A DNA stretch of 64,000 bases, taken from NCBI GenBank assembly GCA_033762255.1, contig JANRLT010000049.1, positions 43,388 through 107,387 on the forward strand, in the 5' to 3' direction. Below are positions 40,458-49,980 of this stretch, in pieces. The position numbers and the translations under genes are program-made. The DNA is from Pirellulales bacterium (GTDB lineage: Bacteria; Planctomycetota; Planctomycetia; Pirellulales; JALHPA01). The notes beneath the pieces were generated by a model. It was not told the DNA's origin, made no database searches, and saw only the letters and a program-made list of their open reading frames with translations. Numbering within the stretch: the first letter of the stretch is position 1; every line of letters starts with the position of its first letter.

Positions 40458-41003
40458 CTACGCCTTTAACCACTGCGTAAACTTCTGCCGCAGTTTGGCC
40501 GCCTTGGGCCCGACCACCGCCTGACAATAGGGCTGATCGGGATTTGCCTGATAATATCCCTGGTGATAATCCTCGGCGGGAAAAAACTTAACCAAGGGCG
40601 CGACCTGCGTGACAATTGGACCGGGCCAGATCTGCTCTTTGTTAAGCTCGGCGATCAGTTCGCGGGCGGTGGTCTCCTGCTCCGCTGAATGCGTATAAAT
40701 GACCGACCGATATTGCGTGCCGACATCCGCCCCCTGGCGGTTGGGCGTGGTGGGATCATGAATCCCAAAAAAGATCGTCAGCAAATCGCGGTAGGTGATG
40801 ATCGCGGGATCAAAGGTCAGTTGTACCACTTCGGCATGGCCGGTATAGCCGCCGCAAACTTGCTCGTAACTGGGGTTGGGCACGCCCCCCCCCGCATAGC
40901 CAGACACCACGCGCTCGACGCCTCGCACTTGTTCATAGCAGGCCTCGAGGCACCAAAAGCAGCCGCCACCCAGCGTGGCCAATTCGGTTGTCGGAGGGGA
41001 CAT
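40458..41003 (-). CDS. msrA: Peptide methionine (S)-S-oxide reductase
   Basis: 181 residues. Repairs oxidised methionine in proteins. The catalytic motif GGGCFWCLEAC has Cys15 in place, followed by GVERVVSGYAGG, YEQVCGGYTGHAEVVQLTFDP and a typical C-terminus with KFFPAEDYHQGYYQANPDQPYC. Cytoplasmic. The last conserved cysteine (YCQAV) can serve as a resolving residue. Same strand as the DUF2442 gene, 14 nt downstream of its stop. Confidence 0.96.
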   Translation of the reverse strand: MSPPTTELATLGGGCFWCLEACYEQVRGVERVVSGYAGGGVPNPSYEQVCGGYTGHAEVVQLTFDPAIITYRDLLTIFFGIHDPTTPNRQGADVGTQYRSVIYTHSAEQETTARELIAELNKEQIWPGPIVTQVAPLVKFFPAEDYHQGYYQANPDQPYCQAVVGPKAAKLRQKFTQWLKA

Positions 41004-41017
41004 GATTTATTTGTTGG

Positions 41018-41305
41018 CTAAGGGAGCTTGGTGGGAGTTGGGGCTTGATTGTGATTCGCTAATAATGGGGACTTGCTTTTGCTGTACGCCAGTAAAAAGT
41101 TCTCGATTGATAAATCTTCATCCAAGCTTTCCCAATGCACGCCCAAACCATCACCAATCAATTGCCATTGATTCTGTTCCTCCACTGTCCCGTGGCATAA
41201 TCGAGGAAAATAACCAAGCGGAATCTCAATTGACTGGTTGTTGTCAAAAACAACAGTGATGGCGTGTTCTGTGAAACCCAAGTTTTGGATGCGGACTTCT
41301 GTCAT
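41018..41305 (-). CDS. DUF2442 family protein
   Basis: 95 residues. The DUF2442 pattern is clear: ITVVFDNNQSIEIPLGYFPRL, then WQLIGDGLGVHWESLDEDLSIENFLL. These are small proteins of unknown function; some are linked to toxin-antitoxin loci, but no toxin gene is adjacent here. It lies 14 nt upstream of msrA on the same strand, likely in one transcript. Confidence 0.85.
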   Translation of the reverse strand: MTEVRIQNLGFTEHAITVVFDNNQSIEIPLGYFPRLCHGTVEEQNQWQLIGDGLGVHWESLDEDLSIENFLLAYSKSKSPLLANHNQAPTPTKLP

Positions 41306-41324
41306 TGAGTTACATTTTCGACCA

Positions 41325-41362
41325 CAAAAAAACTCCGCCGTGGATCATTCTACGGCGGAGTT
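41325..41362 (-). terminator. Intrinsic terminator of the DUF1501 gene
   Basis: On the minus strand AACTCCGCCGT pairs perfectly with ACGGCGGAGTT (stem 41331-41362, 10-nt loop) and is followed by a run of T residues (the A run at 41325-41332 on the plus strand). It lies between the DUF1501 gene stop and the DUF2442 gene, so it ends the DUF1501 transcript and separates the two. Confidence 0.9.
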
Positions 41363-41425
41363 CGAATTTTTCCAAACAGTTGCGGAATGGGCTATTTCGC
41401 ACCCATCCGCCACGGGGAGAGCCAT

Positions 41426-42748
41426 TTACACCAGTTCGCCAATCACCTGCGGATGTTCCACCAAATATTGGGGACGGCCGTTATTATCAATCAGGGTCGT
41501 GTTCTTGGCGTCAATTCCCATCAAATGGTACAGCGTGGCGAAGACCTCGTGCAGGTGGACGGGGCGGTCCTGCGGAGCCTCGCCGTAGCGACTGGTCGAA
41601 CCAATGACTTGGCCGGTTTTTAACCCGCCACCCGCCAAAAAGCAACTTGAGGAACGTGACCAATGGTCCCGTCCCGCGCTGCCATTGACACGGGGCGTGC
41701 GGCCAAATTCACCCCACATGACAATCGCCGTATCCGCCAGCATCCCCCGCTGGTCCAAATCGCGAATGAGCGCCCCCAAGCCATGATCCAACCGGGGTAG
41801 CTGATCCCGCAGTTGCACAAAGTTGCGTTCATGGGTGTCCCAGCCCCCCCAGCTAAAGCTGACACAACGCACGCCCGCCTCGATTAGCTTGCGCGAAAGT
41901 AAAAACCGCTGGTTATCGCCGCCGCCGTTGGTATCCAGGCCGTATTCCTCTTTGACCGCTTGGGATTCGTCTTCGATTTTCAGGGCGTCGGCCATTTTAC
42001 TGCCGGTAATCACGTCAATTGCACGCTGATTAAAGGAATCCATGGCTTCCATCATGCGGCTATTATCCACATCGCGGCGAATACGGTCGATCTCGCCCAA
42101 GAGCTTGGCCCGGTCGTTCAACCGATCCATCCCAATTTCCCCCCGCATGCGTAGATTTTCGCGTCCGTTACCATCGGGTCGAAAGCCCGCATAGACCGCC
42201 CCTAAAAATCCATGCTGCGTATGCCCGGTCAAATCCACAAAGCGCGGCACCGGACCATTGGTGGGGCCATGCATTTTAGCCACCACGGCCCCCAAGCTGG
42301 GGTGTCCACCACTGCTTTTGAGATCGTTTTCGCTAAATCCGGTCTCGGTCTGCCAGGAGGAATGTTCGTCCCGAATACCGGTGAGGGAGCGGATCACCGC
42401 GAATTTATCGGCCAGCTTGGCCAGTTGCGGCATGAGGCTGTTGATTTCGATACCCGGAATATTTGTCGCACTGGGGTTAAATTCCCCACGGATTTCGGGA
42501 GGGGCTTCGGGCTTCATATCAAACATATCAATGTGCGACGGCCCACCCGCCAGAAAGATATTAATAATAGATTTATTGCCCAACCCACCCAATTTATCAG
42601 CGACCGGAGTGGCTTCGGCGCGATAAACATCGGCCAAACTCGCCCCCATGACCGCCAGACTGCCGGTGGCCATAGATCCAATTTTTAGAAAATCCCGACG
42701 ACTCACGCCATCACAAAACTTTTGTCGGCGGCCAAGAAATGTCAGCAT
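41426..42748 (-). CDS. Tat-exported DUF1501 protein
   Basis: 440 residues from ATG 42748. N-terminal twin-arginine signal (FCDGVSRRDFLKIGSMATGSLAVMG). The body shows the sulfatase-like DUF1501 core: SIINIFLAGGPSHIDMFDMKPEAP, LPQLAKLADKFAVIRSL, FSWGGWDTHERNFVQLRDQLPRLDHGLGALIRDL, TAIVMWGEFGRTPRVNGSAGRDHW. In planctomycetes these often follow a DUF1549/1553 cytochrome-type gene; here it is alone. Function unknown; alkaline phosphatase-superfamily relation is established for the domain. Confidence 0.94.
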   Translation of the reverse strand: MLTFLGRRQKFCDGVSRRDFLKIGSMATGSLAVMGASLADVYRAEATPVADKLGGLGNKSIINIFLAGGPSHIDMFDMKPEAPPEIRGEFNPSATNIPGIEINSLMPQLAKLADKFAVIRSLTGIRDEHSSWQTETGFSENDLKSSGGHPSLGAVVAKMHGPTNGPVPRFVDLTGHTQHGFLGAVYAGFRPDGNGRENLRMRGEIGMDRLNDRAKLLGEIDRIRRDVDNSRMMEAMDSFNQRAIDVITGSKMADALKIEDESQAVKEEYGLDTNGGGDNQRFLLSRKLIEAGVRCVSFSWGGWDTHERNFVQLRDQLPRLDHGLGALIRDLDQRGMLADTAIVMWGEFGRTPRVNGSAGRDHWSRSSSCFLAGGGLKTGQVIGSTSRYGEAPQDRPVHLHEVFATLYHLMGIDAKNTTLIDNNGRPQYLVEHPQVIGELV

Positions 42749-43534
42749 AAGAAGGTCTCCCAAAACTTATAGGCGGGATACCGCAATTGGTAGGCAGGCA
42801 TCCCCCCCTCAAACTGAAACTTTGGTGATAAATTCAAATAGCAGTACGTAGCAGAATGCAGAACCATTGCAGAAAATGAAACCGCAATAAGCAATTCCAC
42901 TACTAGCTATTAAAATTCTTGTCCCTGTTCACCTGAGTTTCATTTTAAGGGAGGAATAGCCCAGGCAGCAACTTTTTCTGCCAAGTAATTATGCGGTTTT
43001 CCACTCTAACGTTACTAGGAATGTGACAGCGGTCTAAAAAATATTAGAAAGCAGGAACTCTTGGTCACGAATGGCGCGAGTTTGAAATCCAATTTTACGG
43101 CGTCCTAGGGAGAAGATTTTAGACGGCCTGCCCTTTTTTGATTGCCAAATTAGTTTTTTTACTTCCAAATATGCCGGGTATTCAAAAAGCCTAATAATAC
43201 TTTGTTTCTTTTTCCAAGTAAGTCCAATAAAAGCAATGCCTTAGGACAATCCGCATTCTTTAGCCAAATCCTCCAAAATACGCAAAACCCTTATATTTTC
43301 AGCCGTTGCCTTGACACTGGCCAGCGAGGAGGTAAATTCTTCCTAGACTGTGCAGTTCCATTGGTCTTTGCAATCGTTAAAGTTTCAGGGCACTCCATGA
43401 TTGCATAGAACATTTTTCAATGGGCTGGATGTTCTGCTTGCCGGGCCGGAACTGTGCCTGAGCAAGGCACACTGGAATGGCCGCTGGCAAATGTTGTCTG
43501 GCCTGTGTTTTACTCAAGATTTTGGAGGTTTTCC
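42749..43534. other. Long non-coding spacer
   Basis: 786 nt with no gene I can support. An AT-rich stretch runs from about 42880 to 43340. A 68-residue frame at 43202 has no ribosome binding site and unremarkable composition. The last part (about 43440-43530) is the leader of the Cys/Pro-rich gene, with TTGGAGGTTTTCC as a ribosome binding site. Confidence 0.45.
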
Positions 43535-43999
43535 ATGAATCGTTTTTTTGCTTTGGGCTTGGCCGTGATCGTGGCGATCACCGGTTTTGCTATGTTCGGT
43601 GAAGATACCGTAGCCATCGCCGGTCACGGCTGCCATGGCTGCAATGGTTGTGCTGGTGATTGTGGTGGCAGCGCATGTGATTGTGGTGGCCGTCACCGCA
43701 AGCATCGCCGTCATCGTCGCTGCCATTGCGATTGCGCTGGCGCTCCTTCCTGCTGCGAACCAGCCCCTGCTTGCGAACCGGCTCCCGCTCCTTGCTGCGA
43801 ACCGGCTCCCGCTGATTGCTGTGGTGCCCCGGTTGCCGCTGATTGCCCGACCTGTGTTGCTCCCGCTGTCGTGACCCCCGCCCCGGAAGGCCATGCCGCT
43901 CCTCCCGCTCCGGAAGGTGCCGCTCCCGCCGCTCCTGTGGAATCGGCCGCTCCCAAGACCGGCTTCCGCCGCGCTCCTGTTGTGATCTTCCGTGGCTAA
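43535..43999 (+). CDS. Secreted Cys/Pro/Ala-rich low-complexity protein
   Basis: 154 residues from ATG 43535 (ribosome binding site TGGAGG). A signal peptide (MNRFFALGLAVIVAITGFA) is followed by a Cys/Gly/His-rich block (GHGCHGCNGCAGDCGGSACDC), a basic block (RHRKHRRHRRCHCDC), CCEPAPA-type repeats, and a Pro/Ala tail. About 20 cysteines, mostly in CxxC or CC form, suggest metal binding or heavy disulfide bonding in the envelope. I do not recognise a named family. It is followed by a strong terminator, so it is an independent and probably well-expressed unit. Confidence 0.75.
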   Translation: MNRFFALGLAVIVAITGFAMFGEDTVAIAGHGCHGCNGCAGDCGGSACDCGGRHRKHRRHRRCHCDCAGAPSCCEPAPACEPAPAPCCEPAPADCCGAPVAADCPTCVAPAVVTPAPEGHAAPPAPEGAAPAAPVESAAPKTGFRRAPVVIFRG

Positions 44000-44083
44000 T
44001 TTGCCACAAAAACTGTAATTCCACTCAAATTGCGTGCGACCCAGCAGCCCTGAACGCAGTTTTAATATTGGACATTACCACCC

Positions 44084-44119
44084 AGCCGGCAACAAATTTT
44101 GTTGCCGGCTGTTTTTTTT
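44084..44119 (+). terminator. Intrinsic terminator after the Cys-rich gene
   Basis: AGCCGGCAACAA pairs with TTGTTGCCGGCT around a very short loop and is followed by eight T residues (44112-44119). A textbook rho-independent terminator, 85 nt after the stop codon. Confidence 0.95.
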
Positions 44120-44232
44120 GCTAGCACGGCGGGACTTTTATATTGGCGATTCTTTTACCCCCCCTGATTGGCTGACCTTCTGGGATTTCGTCTCGCCAGA
44201 TCGGCTCCGCTGGCGTAAAATTCGGTTGCCCC

Positions 44233-47200
44233 ATGAGCACCGACCTGGCTCCACCCGCTACGGCCCCTTTGGCCCCGCTGGTGGATTATCTCGATGCGCA
44301 GCCGGAATATTCCGCCAATTTAGCCAGTCTGCACGCTGGACATAGCCTAACCCTGGGCGGTGTATGGGGATCGAGCTGCGCGCTGGTCGTGGCTAACTTG
44401 CTTCGACACACCACTGGCCCTTTGCTGGTGGTGTTGCCAAATATAAGTGATGTAGAATCTTTAGCCGCTGATCTGGCGTTATTTACCACGGTTAGTCCAG
44501 CAATCTTACCCGCCTGGGAATCCGCCAGCGAAGATCTGACCCTGGCTGACGAAATTCACGGTGAACGGCTGCGATTGCTAAAGCAATTGCAGCAAGCGTC
44601 CCCGCCCCGGCTGCTGCTTACCGGCATTCAGGCCCTGCTGCAGCCCCTGCCCAGTCCCGCGCAACTTGCCCAATCGACCAATACACTCAACGTAGGCGAT
44701 CAGGTTGATCTGCCGGAATTGACCCGTTGGCTGGTGGAAAATGGTTTTGAAAGCACCACCGCCGTGCAACTACCGGGGGAATTTGCCCTGCGCGGCGGCA
44801 TTTTGGATCTGTTTGCGGCTGACTGGGAATATCCCCTGCGGATCGAATTTTTTGACGATCAAGTCGAATCCATCCGCGCCTTTGAAATCTCCACCCAACG
44901 CAGCCAGGGAGCGCTTTCGCGCTGCGACCTGACACTGATCCACCCCGCCCGTTCCGATCGCGCCCAACTGACGGATTATCTTCCTCCAGGAACTTGGGTG
45001 TTAGTAGTGGAACCGCCTGAACTGCAGGAAGAAGCCCGGTATTTTTTGCAGCGGGTGGAAAAACCGCAGGATTACCACGAGTTGGACGACGTCACCCGCG
45101 CGCTGTTTCAGTTTCCTTCGATCACGGCGGCGGCAATTGCCGGCAGTTCACTGGAGGCGCATTGCGATCTGCGATTTGAGTCGGTCGAGCGATTCAGCGG
45201 CGATTTTGAAAAAGTCCGCAGCGAGCTGGACGCGGCGGGGCAGGGTCAGACCGTGTACCTGATATGTCCCACCCCCGCCGAGGTCGAACGCTATCAAGAA
45301 CTCTTTGGCCAAACGGCCCTGGCCCTGGCGGGCACGTTGCATTTTATCGTGGGACATTTGCGCTCGGGCTTTCGATTGGTGAGCGAGCGGATCGCTCTGG
45401 TCAGTGCCAACGAGCTGTTCCAGCGGGCCGATGTTTCTTCCGCCGGGCGCAAACGCCTGAGCCGCGTGATCGATAGCTTTTTGGATTTGCGCGAGGGTGA
45501 CTACGTGGTCCATTTGGGCCATGGAATCGGCAAATATCGCGGGCTTAAGCTGCTGGAAAAAGGGAACCAGACCGAGGAACACCTGGAAGTCGAATTTCGC
45601 GGCGGGACAAAGGTGTTTGTCCCCGCGACCAATATCGAACTAGTCCAAAAGTACGTCGGCGGAACCAAGTCCCGTCCCACGTTGGCCACTATCGGCGGCA
45701 AAACCTGGCTCAAACAAAAAGCGGCCGCCGAGCGCGCGGTTCAGGACCTGGCGCTGGATATGTTGCGGCTGCAAGCCACCCGCGCCTCGCGCCCCGGGAT
45801 CAGCTTTCCCGCCAATAGCCCCTGGCAAGCTGAATTTGACGCGGCTTTTCCCTTTAGCGAAACTCCTGACCAGCTCAGCGCCATTGCCGCCATCAAAAAG
45901 GACATGGCCCGACCACAGCCCATGGACCGCCTCCTCTGCGGAGATGTCGGCTTTGGCAAGACCGAAGTCGCCATGCGCGGGGCGTTTCAGGCGGTGGAGG
46001 CTGGCTACCAAGTCGCGGTGCTGGTCCCCACGACCATCCTGGCCGAGCAACATGGCCGCAGCTTTAAAGCGCGGCTGGCGGGCTTTCCCTTTCATATTTC
46101 CACGCTCAGCCGATTCTGCACCCAAAAGGAACAAGAACGCATCTTACGCGCGGCCGCGGCCGGCGGAGTGGATATTGTCATCGGCACCCATCGCCTGGCC
46201 CAGCATGATGTAAAATTTGCCAATCTGGGCCTGTTGATCATCGACGAGGAGCAGCGCTTTGGCGTGGATATCAAGGAACGGCTGAAGGCCCTGCGGGCGA
46301 CCGTGGATGTGCTAACCATGACCGCCACGCCCATCCCGAGGACGCTGCATATGTCGCTGTTGGGCCTGCGGGACATTAGCAATCTCGAGACGGCGCCGGA
46401 AAACCGCCAGGCGGTGGAAACGCGGATCGCCCGCTTTGACGAAGAACTGATCCGACACGCCATCCTACGTGAATTGAACCGCGGCGGGCAGATTTACTTT
46501 GTGCATAATCGGATTAATGACATTCACGAGTTGGCGGCCAAGCTACAGCGCATCGTCCCCGAAGCGAGTATTTGCATCGGTCACGGTCAAATGCACGAGG
46601 ACGACCTGGAAAGCGTGATGCTGGGCTTTATTGACAAAAAATATGACATCCTGATCGCCACCACCATCATCGAAAGCGGCCTGGATATTCCCAACGCCAA
46701 TACCATTTTTATTGATGAGGCCGACAAGTACGGCCTGGCCGACCTGCACCAGTTACGCGGTCGCGTGGGCCGGCATAAGCACCGCGCCTATTGTTATTTA
46801 TTGGTTGATCCGCACAAGTTTCTCAGTTCTAACTCTGTCAAGCGGCTGCGGGCAATCGAGGAATTTAGTTCGCTGGGAGCGGGCTTTGCCATTGCCATGC
46901 GGGATCTGGAAATTCGCGGCGCGGGAAATATCCTCGGCACGCAGCAAAGCGGCCATATCGCCAGCGTGGGTTATGAATTGTATTGCGAATTGCTGGAGGC
47001 GGCAGTGCGGGGGTTGCAGCGATTACCCGCCAAGGAACAAATTCAGGTTCATCTGGATTTGCCCGTCGAGGCGTACCTGCCCCGCACCTACGTGCCGGAT
47101 ATGCGCTTAAAAATCGATCTTTATCGCCGCCTCTCGCGCGTGACCAGGATGGATCAACTGGCCGACCTGCGCGCCGAGCTGTTGGACCGCTTTGGCGATT

Positions 47201-47475
47201 TGCCCCCGCCTGTCGAAAAGATGCTGGAACTGGGGGAATTGCGAATATTGGCGGCGCAATGGAAAATCGACACCATCCAGCGCGAAGACATCTATGCCGT
47301 CCTGTGCTATCAAGAACGGAGCTTGATCGAACGCCTGGCCAAGCTGAGCCGGGGTAAACTGCGCATCGTCGATCACCGCAGCGCCTACCTGCCGCTCGAT
47401 GCCGCCACTGTCGCTAGCGAGGCGATCCTCCCCCCCCTCAAATCGCTCTTGCGGCTAGGCGCGGACGCTGGCTAA
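44233..47475 (+). CDS. mfd: Transcription-repair coupling factor
   Basis: 1080 residues. Removes RNA polymerase stalled at DNA damage and recruits UvrA. Domains in order: UvrB-like N-terminal part (about 20-330), CarD-like RNA polymerase-interaction domain (LREGDYVVHLGHGIGKYRGLKLLEKG, about 415-490), SF2 helicase with Walker A LLCGDVGFGKTEVAMRGAF, DEEQRFGV (Walker B) and TATPIPRTLHMSLLGLRDIS, second RecA domain with QLRGRVGRHKHRAYCYLL, and the TRCF C-terminal domain. Full length. The short form of the N-terminus is within the normal range. Confidence 0.97.
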   Translation: MSTDLAPPATAPLAPLVDYLDAQPEYSANLASLHAGHSLTLGGVWGSSCALVVANLLRHTTGPLLVVLPNISDVESLAADLALFTTVSPAILPAWESASEDLTLADEIHGERLRLLKQLQQASPPRLLLTGIQALLQPLPSPAQLAQSTNTLNVGDQVDLPELTRWLVENGFESTTAVQLPGEFALRGGILDLFAADWEYPLRIEFFDDQVESIRAFEISTQRSQGALSRCDLTLIHPARSDRAQLTDYLPPGTWVLVVEPPELQEEARYFLQRVEKPQDYHELDDVTRALFQFPSITAAAIAGSSLEAHCDLRFESVERFSGDFEKVRSELDAAGQGQTVYLICPTPAEVERYQELFGQTALALAGTLHFIVGHLRSGFRLVSERIALVSANELFQRADVSSAGRKRLSRVIDSFLDLREGDYVVHLGHGIGKYRGLKLLEKGNQTEEHLEVEFRGGTKVFVPATNIELVQKYVGGTKSRPTLATIGGKTWLKQKAAAERAVQDLALDMLRLQATRASRPGISFPANSPWQAEFDAAFPFSETPDQLSAIAAIKKDMARPQPMDRLLCGDVGFGKTEVAMRGAFQAVEAGYQVAVLVPTTILAEQHGRSFKARLAGFPFHISTLSRFCTQKEQERILRAAAAGGVDIVIGTHRLAQHDVKFANLGLLIIDEEQRFGVDIKERLKALRATVDVLTMTATPIPRTLHMSLLGLRDISNLETAPENRQAVETRIARFDEELIRHAILRELNRGGQIYFVHNRINDIHELAAKLQRIVPEASICIGHGQMHEDDLESVMLGFIDKKYDILIATTIIESGLDIPNANTIFIDEADKYGLADLHQLRGRVGRHKHRAYCYLLVDPHKFLSSNSVKRLRAIEEFSSLGAGFAIAMRDLEIRGAGNILGTQQSGHIASVGYELYCELLEAAVRGLQRLPAKEQIQVHLDLPVEAYLPRTYVPDMRLKIDLYRRLSRVTRMDQLADLRAELLDRFGDLPPPVEKMLELGELRILAAQWKIDTIQREDIYAVLCYQERSLIERLAKLSRGKLRIVDHRSAYLPLDAATVASEAILPPLKSLLRLGADAG

Positions 47476-47557
47476 AATTCGCCCCTATTTCGGCGGCATT
47501 TTGCCATTCCTTGTGCCGGTCTGGCGTGAACTTTTGACCTTTGACAGGCGGCGGGTT

Positions 47558-49066
47558 ATGAAATTTTGTCGACCTTTTTTGCGACCCGACCTTTGGAATG
47601 CCGTGTTCCTCCTGGGCGTATTCCTCACGCAGGGGACACTTCTTCCCGCCCAGCCGTATGTCGGATTGGATGGGCAGCCGCTACCCAGTACCCTCAATCC
47701 CGCCACAAATTTGGCACCGTCATCGCCTCCTCCTGGCGCACCTTCGGGAATTCCCTCTGGAAATCCGCAACCCTATTTGCCAGCGGCCCTTGCGCCCGCC
47801 ACGGCTGGTTCCCCGGCCCTCCCTGGCGCTCCCGCATCAACGCCGATAACCCCCTTAGCCGATTCCAGCGAGGCACTGTGGCCCAGGCAGGCCCCTCAAA
47901 ATCTGCTTTCCCCTAACACACAATCCCCCCCGACTACCGCTCCTGCCCCCTTTAGCAGCGATAGTGCCCAAGCCCCGCCCCCGGCCAGAGCCGACCAGAA
48001 TTCGGCTGGCGTTATACCCGCCGCGCCTGACACCAGTTTGCAAAGCTCCCCCACGATCGCCACCTGGGGGGAATTTGTGAATGCGCAGATCATCGCGCGG
48101 GTGGGTAATGAAACGATCTTGGCGGCGGATGTGCTGGGACCGGTAAATAAGACACTGGAACAGTACAAAAATCAGATGTCGGCGAGCGAATACGCGGATC
48201 AGCAACAGCGGCTGATGCGCGAATTTGTAAAGCAGTTGATCGAGGTAAAGATTATCTTTGCCGACGCGATGACGCATATCCCCAGGGAGAACATTGAAAA
48301 AATGCGGGGAGCGGTCAACGAGCAATTTGAAACCAGCCATGTTAAACGGTTGCAAGAAGTCCACAAGGCGGCCAATCGGACCGAGCTAGAGCAAAAATTG
48401 CTGGCCAGCGGCAGTTCCCTGGATAAACAGCAGCGGATGTTTTTTGAACGGAGCGTGGCCGTGCAATGGGAACGCCAAAACATCAAGGAAGTGTCGGAAA
48501 TACCGTTGTCCGAGGTCCTGGCCGATTACCGCAACCATTTGGCCGATTATGAAATCAAGGCGACCGTCCGCTGGGAACACCTGATGATCAGCTTTGCCAA
48601 AGTCAGCGACAAGAACGCCGCTTATGGCCAACTGGCCAACCTGGGTAATAGCGTCCTGCAAGGCGCCAGCTTTGCCGCGGTGGCGGAAAAATCCTCGCAC
48701 GGCCCGACCGCGTACAAACAAGGCCAGTGGGACTGGACCACGCGCGGCTCGCTAAAGTCCAAGGTACTAAACGAGGCGCTCTTTGCCATTCCCGTGGGCC
48801 AGCTTAGCGCGATCCTGGAGGATGAGGATGGATTTCACATTATTCGCGTGCTCGAACGCAAGGATGACGGCCGCGTGCCGTTTGAGACTGCCCAGGTCGA
48901 GATTCGCGAGAAGCTGTTGCGCGAGGCGGAGGAAAAATCGCGGCTGGCGTATTTAGACAAGGTGCGTGAGCGGGTACCGGTCTGGACAATATTTGACGGT
49001 CAGATTGATCCCGCGGAAATTAAATTCAGCAGCAACGCCCCTCCCGAGCGAAAGAAAAAGAAGTAA
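47558..49066 (+). CDS. Exported parvulin-type peptidyl-prolyl isomerase
   Basis: 502 residues from ATG 47558, which starts the signal peptide (NAVFLLGVFLTQGTLLPAQP). Residues about 35-165 are Pro/Ala/Ser-rich and disordered. Then a SurA-N-like helical part (VGNETILAADVLGPVNKTLEQYKNQ), and a rotamase domain (about 340-450: KATVRWEHLMISFAKVSD, GASFAAVAEKSSHGPTAYKQGQWDW, AIPVGQLSAILEDEDGFHIIRVLER). Folds exported proteins outside the cytoplasm. 82 nt after mfd, same strand. Confidence 0.9.
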   Translation: MKFCRPFLRPDLWNAVFLLGVFLTQGTLLPAQPYVGLDGQPLPSTLNPATNLAPSSPPPGAPSGIPSGNPQPYLPAALAPATAGSPALPGAPASTPITPLADSSEALWPRQAPQNLLSPNTQSPPTTAPAPFSSDSAQAPPPARADQNSAGVIPAAPDTSLQSSPTIATWGEFVNAQIIARVGNETILAADVLGPVNKTLEQYKNQMSASEYADQQQRLMREFVKQLIEVKIIFADAMTHIPRENIEKMRGAVNEQFETSHVKRLQEVHKAANRTELEQKLLASGSSLDKQQRMFFERSVAVQWERQNIKEVSEIPLSEVLADYRNHLADYEIKATVRWEHLMISFAKVSDKNAAYGQLANLGNSVLQGASFAAVAEKSSHGPTAYKQGQWDWTTRGSLKSKVLNEALFAIPVGQLSAILEDEDGFHIIRVLERKDDGRVPFETAQVEIREKLLREAEEKSRLAYLDKVRERVPVWTIFDGQIDPAEIKFSSNAPPERKKKK

Positions 49067-49430
49067 GCCCGCCGCGTCTCAGCATTTTTGTAGGAGGCAA
49101 CTCTGTTGCCGAACAGTAGGTTAGGACCAGACCTGATGGCTGGGACCACCCACCCACATCCTTTCCGTTCCAACAAACGACATCGGCACATTCCCAACAT
49201 GGATGAGCTGAATTCTGATATCATTACTTTGAAATTCGAAATCACCTATCGTTGCTGATCCGACTACTGTTGAGACCTCGGCACTTAGCTGCTTACCCAA
49301 AAAACCTTGGTCCTGCTTATGCCTCCTTGGCTTGGTAAAATAATTGTCGCGTAACTGTCTCGGAATTGTCTTCTTTGTGCCTAATTCTGTGCCCGCAGAG
49401 ACTTTGTGCTTAATCTTTTAGGAACACCCC
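49067..49430. other. Spacer before the bL12-like gene
   Basis: 364 nt. A small GGCAAC-TCT-GTTGCC hairpin lies just after the PPIase gene (about 49096-49110). Nothing else is seen; no gene and no repeat. Confidence 0.4.
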
Positions 49431-49718
49431 ATGCCAGCACCCCCGCTAACCGACCAGCAGCGTCAAGCGATCAATCAGGCGCTCTTTACCGGTCAACGGA
49501 TCCAGGCCATCAAGGAATACCGCGAAGCAACCGGCCTGGGCCTAGCCGACAGTAAAAAATTTATTGACGAATTGGAAACGCAGTTGCGGCTCCAAACACC
49601 CGAAAACTTTACCTCCCCTCCGGCACAAGGCTGCCTGGGCGTCCTTTCCATCTTCGCGGGGCTTTTGACCATCGGCGGGGCCGTAAGTTTAGCTTTATTT
49701 ATATTGTTGACCGGATGA
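49431..49718 (+). CDS. Small bL12 C-terminal-domain-like membrane protein
   Basis: 95 residues. Residues about 12-45 (INQALFTGQRIQAIKEYREATGLGLADSKKFIDELE) follow the helix-turn pattern of the ribosomal protein L7/L12 C-terminal domain, KxxREATGLGLxxAKxxVE. A C-terminal membrane segment (about 66-92, GVLSIFAGLLTIGGAVSLALFILL) follows. Such stand-alone L7/L12-fold membrane proteins are frequent in planctomycetes and cyanobacteria; function unknown. Last host gene before the tRNA. Confidence 0.8.
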   Translation: MPAPPLTDQQRQAINQALFTGQRIQAIKEYREATGLGLADSKKFIDELETQLRLQTPENFTSPPAQGCLGVLSIFAGLLTIGGAVSLALFILLTG

Positions 49719-49907
49719 GCCCTGATTAGCAGACTGTGGTTGGCTGGGCTCTTTGACCCGCCTGCCGGGCTAGCGTATGATAATGGAAAAGCAGTTCATC
49801 ATAATGTGATGTTTTATAGCGCAACCTTTGCTAACGCCCCCTCGAACAGGGCTTGCGATCAAGGGTAGTGTTAATATTGACCAAGGATATGTCAATTCCG
49901 CAAATTT

Positions 49908-49980
49908 GCCCCCGTAGCTCAGGGGATAGAGCGAGCGTTTCCTAAACGCTAGGCCGCTGGTTCGATTCCAGTCGGGGGTA
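49908..49980 (+). tRNA. tRNA-Arg (anticodon CCT), element insertion site
   Basis: Complete cloverleaf: acceptor GCCCCCG/CGGGGGT, D stem GCTC/GAGC, anticodon stem AGCGT/ACGCT with loop TTCCTAA (anticodon CCT, reads AGG), T stem GCTGG/CCAGT with TTCGATT loop, discriminator A; no encoded CCA. The 3' half is also the end of the integrase gene on the other strand (overlap 49949-49980). This marks it as the attachment site used by the mobile element; the tRNA stays intact after insertion. Confidence 0.97.

Noticed and set aside
43202-43408. 68-residue frame in the long spacer before the Cys-rich gene
   Set aside because: No ribosome binding site, no recognisable features, AT-rich non-coding context.
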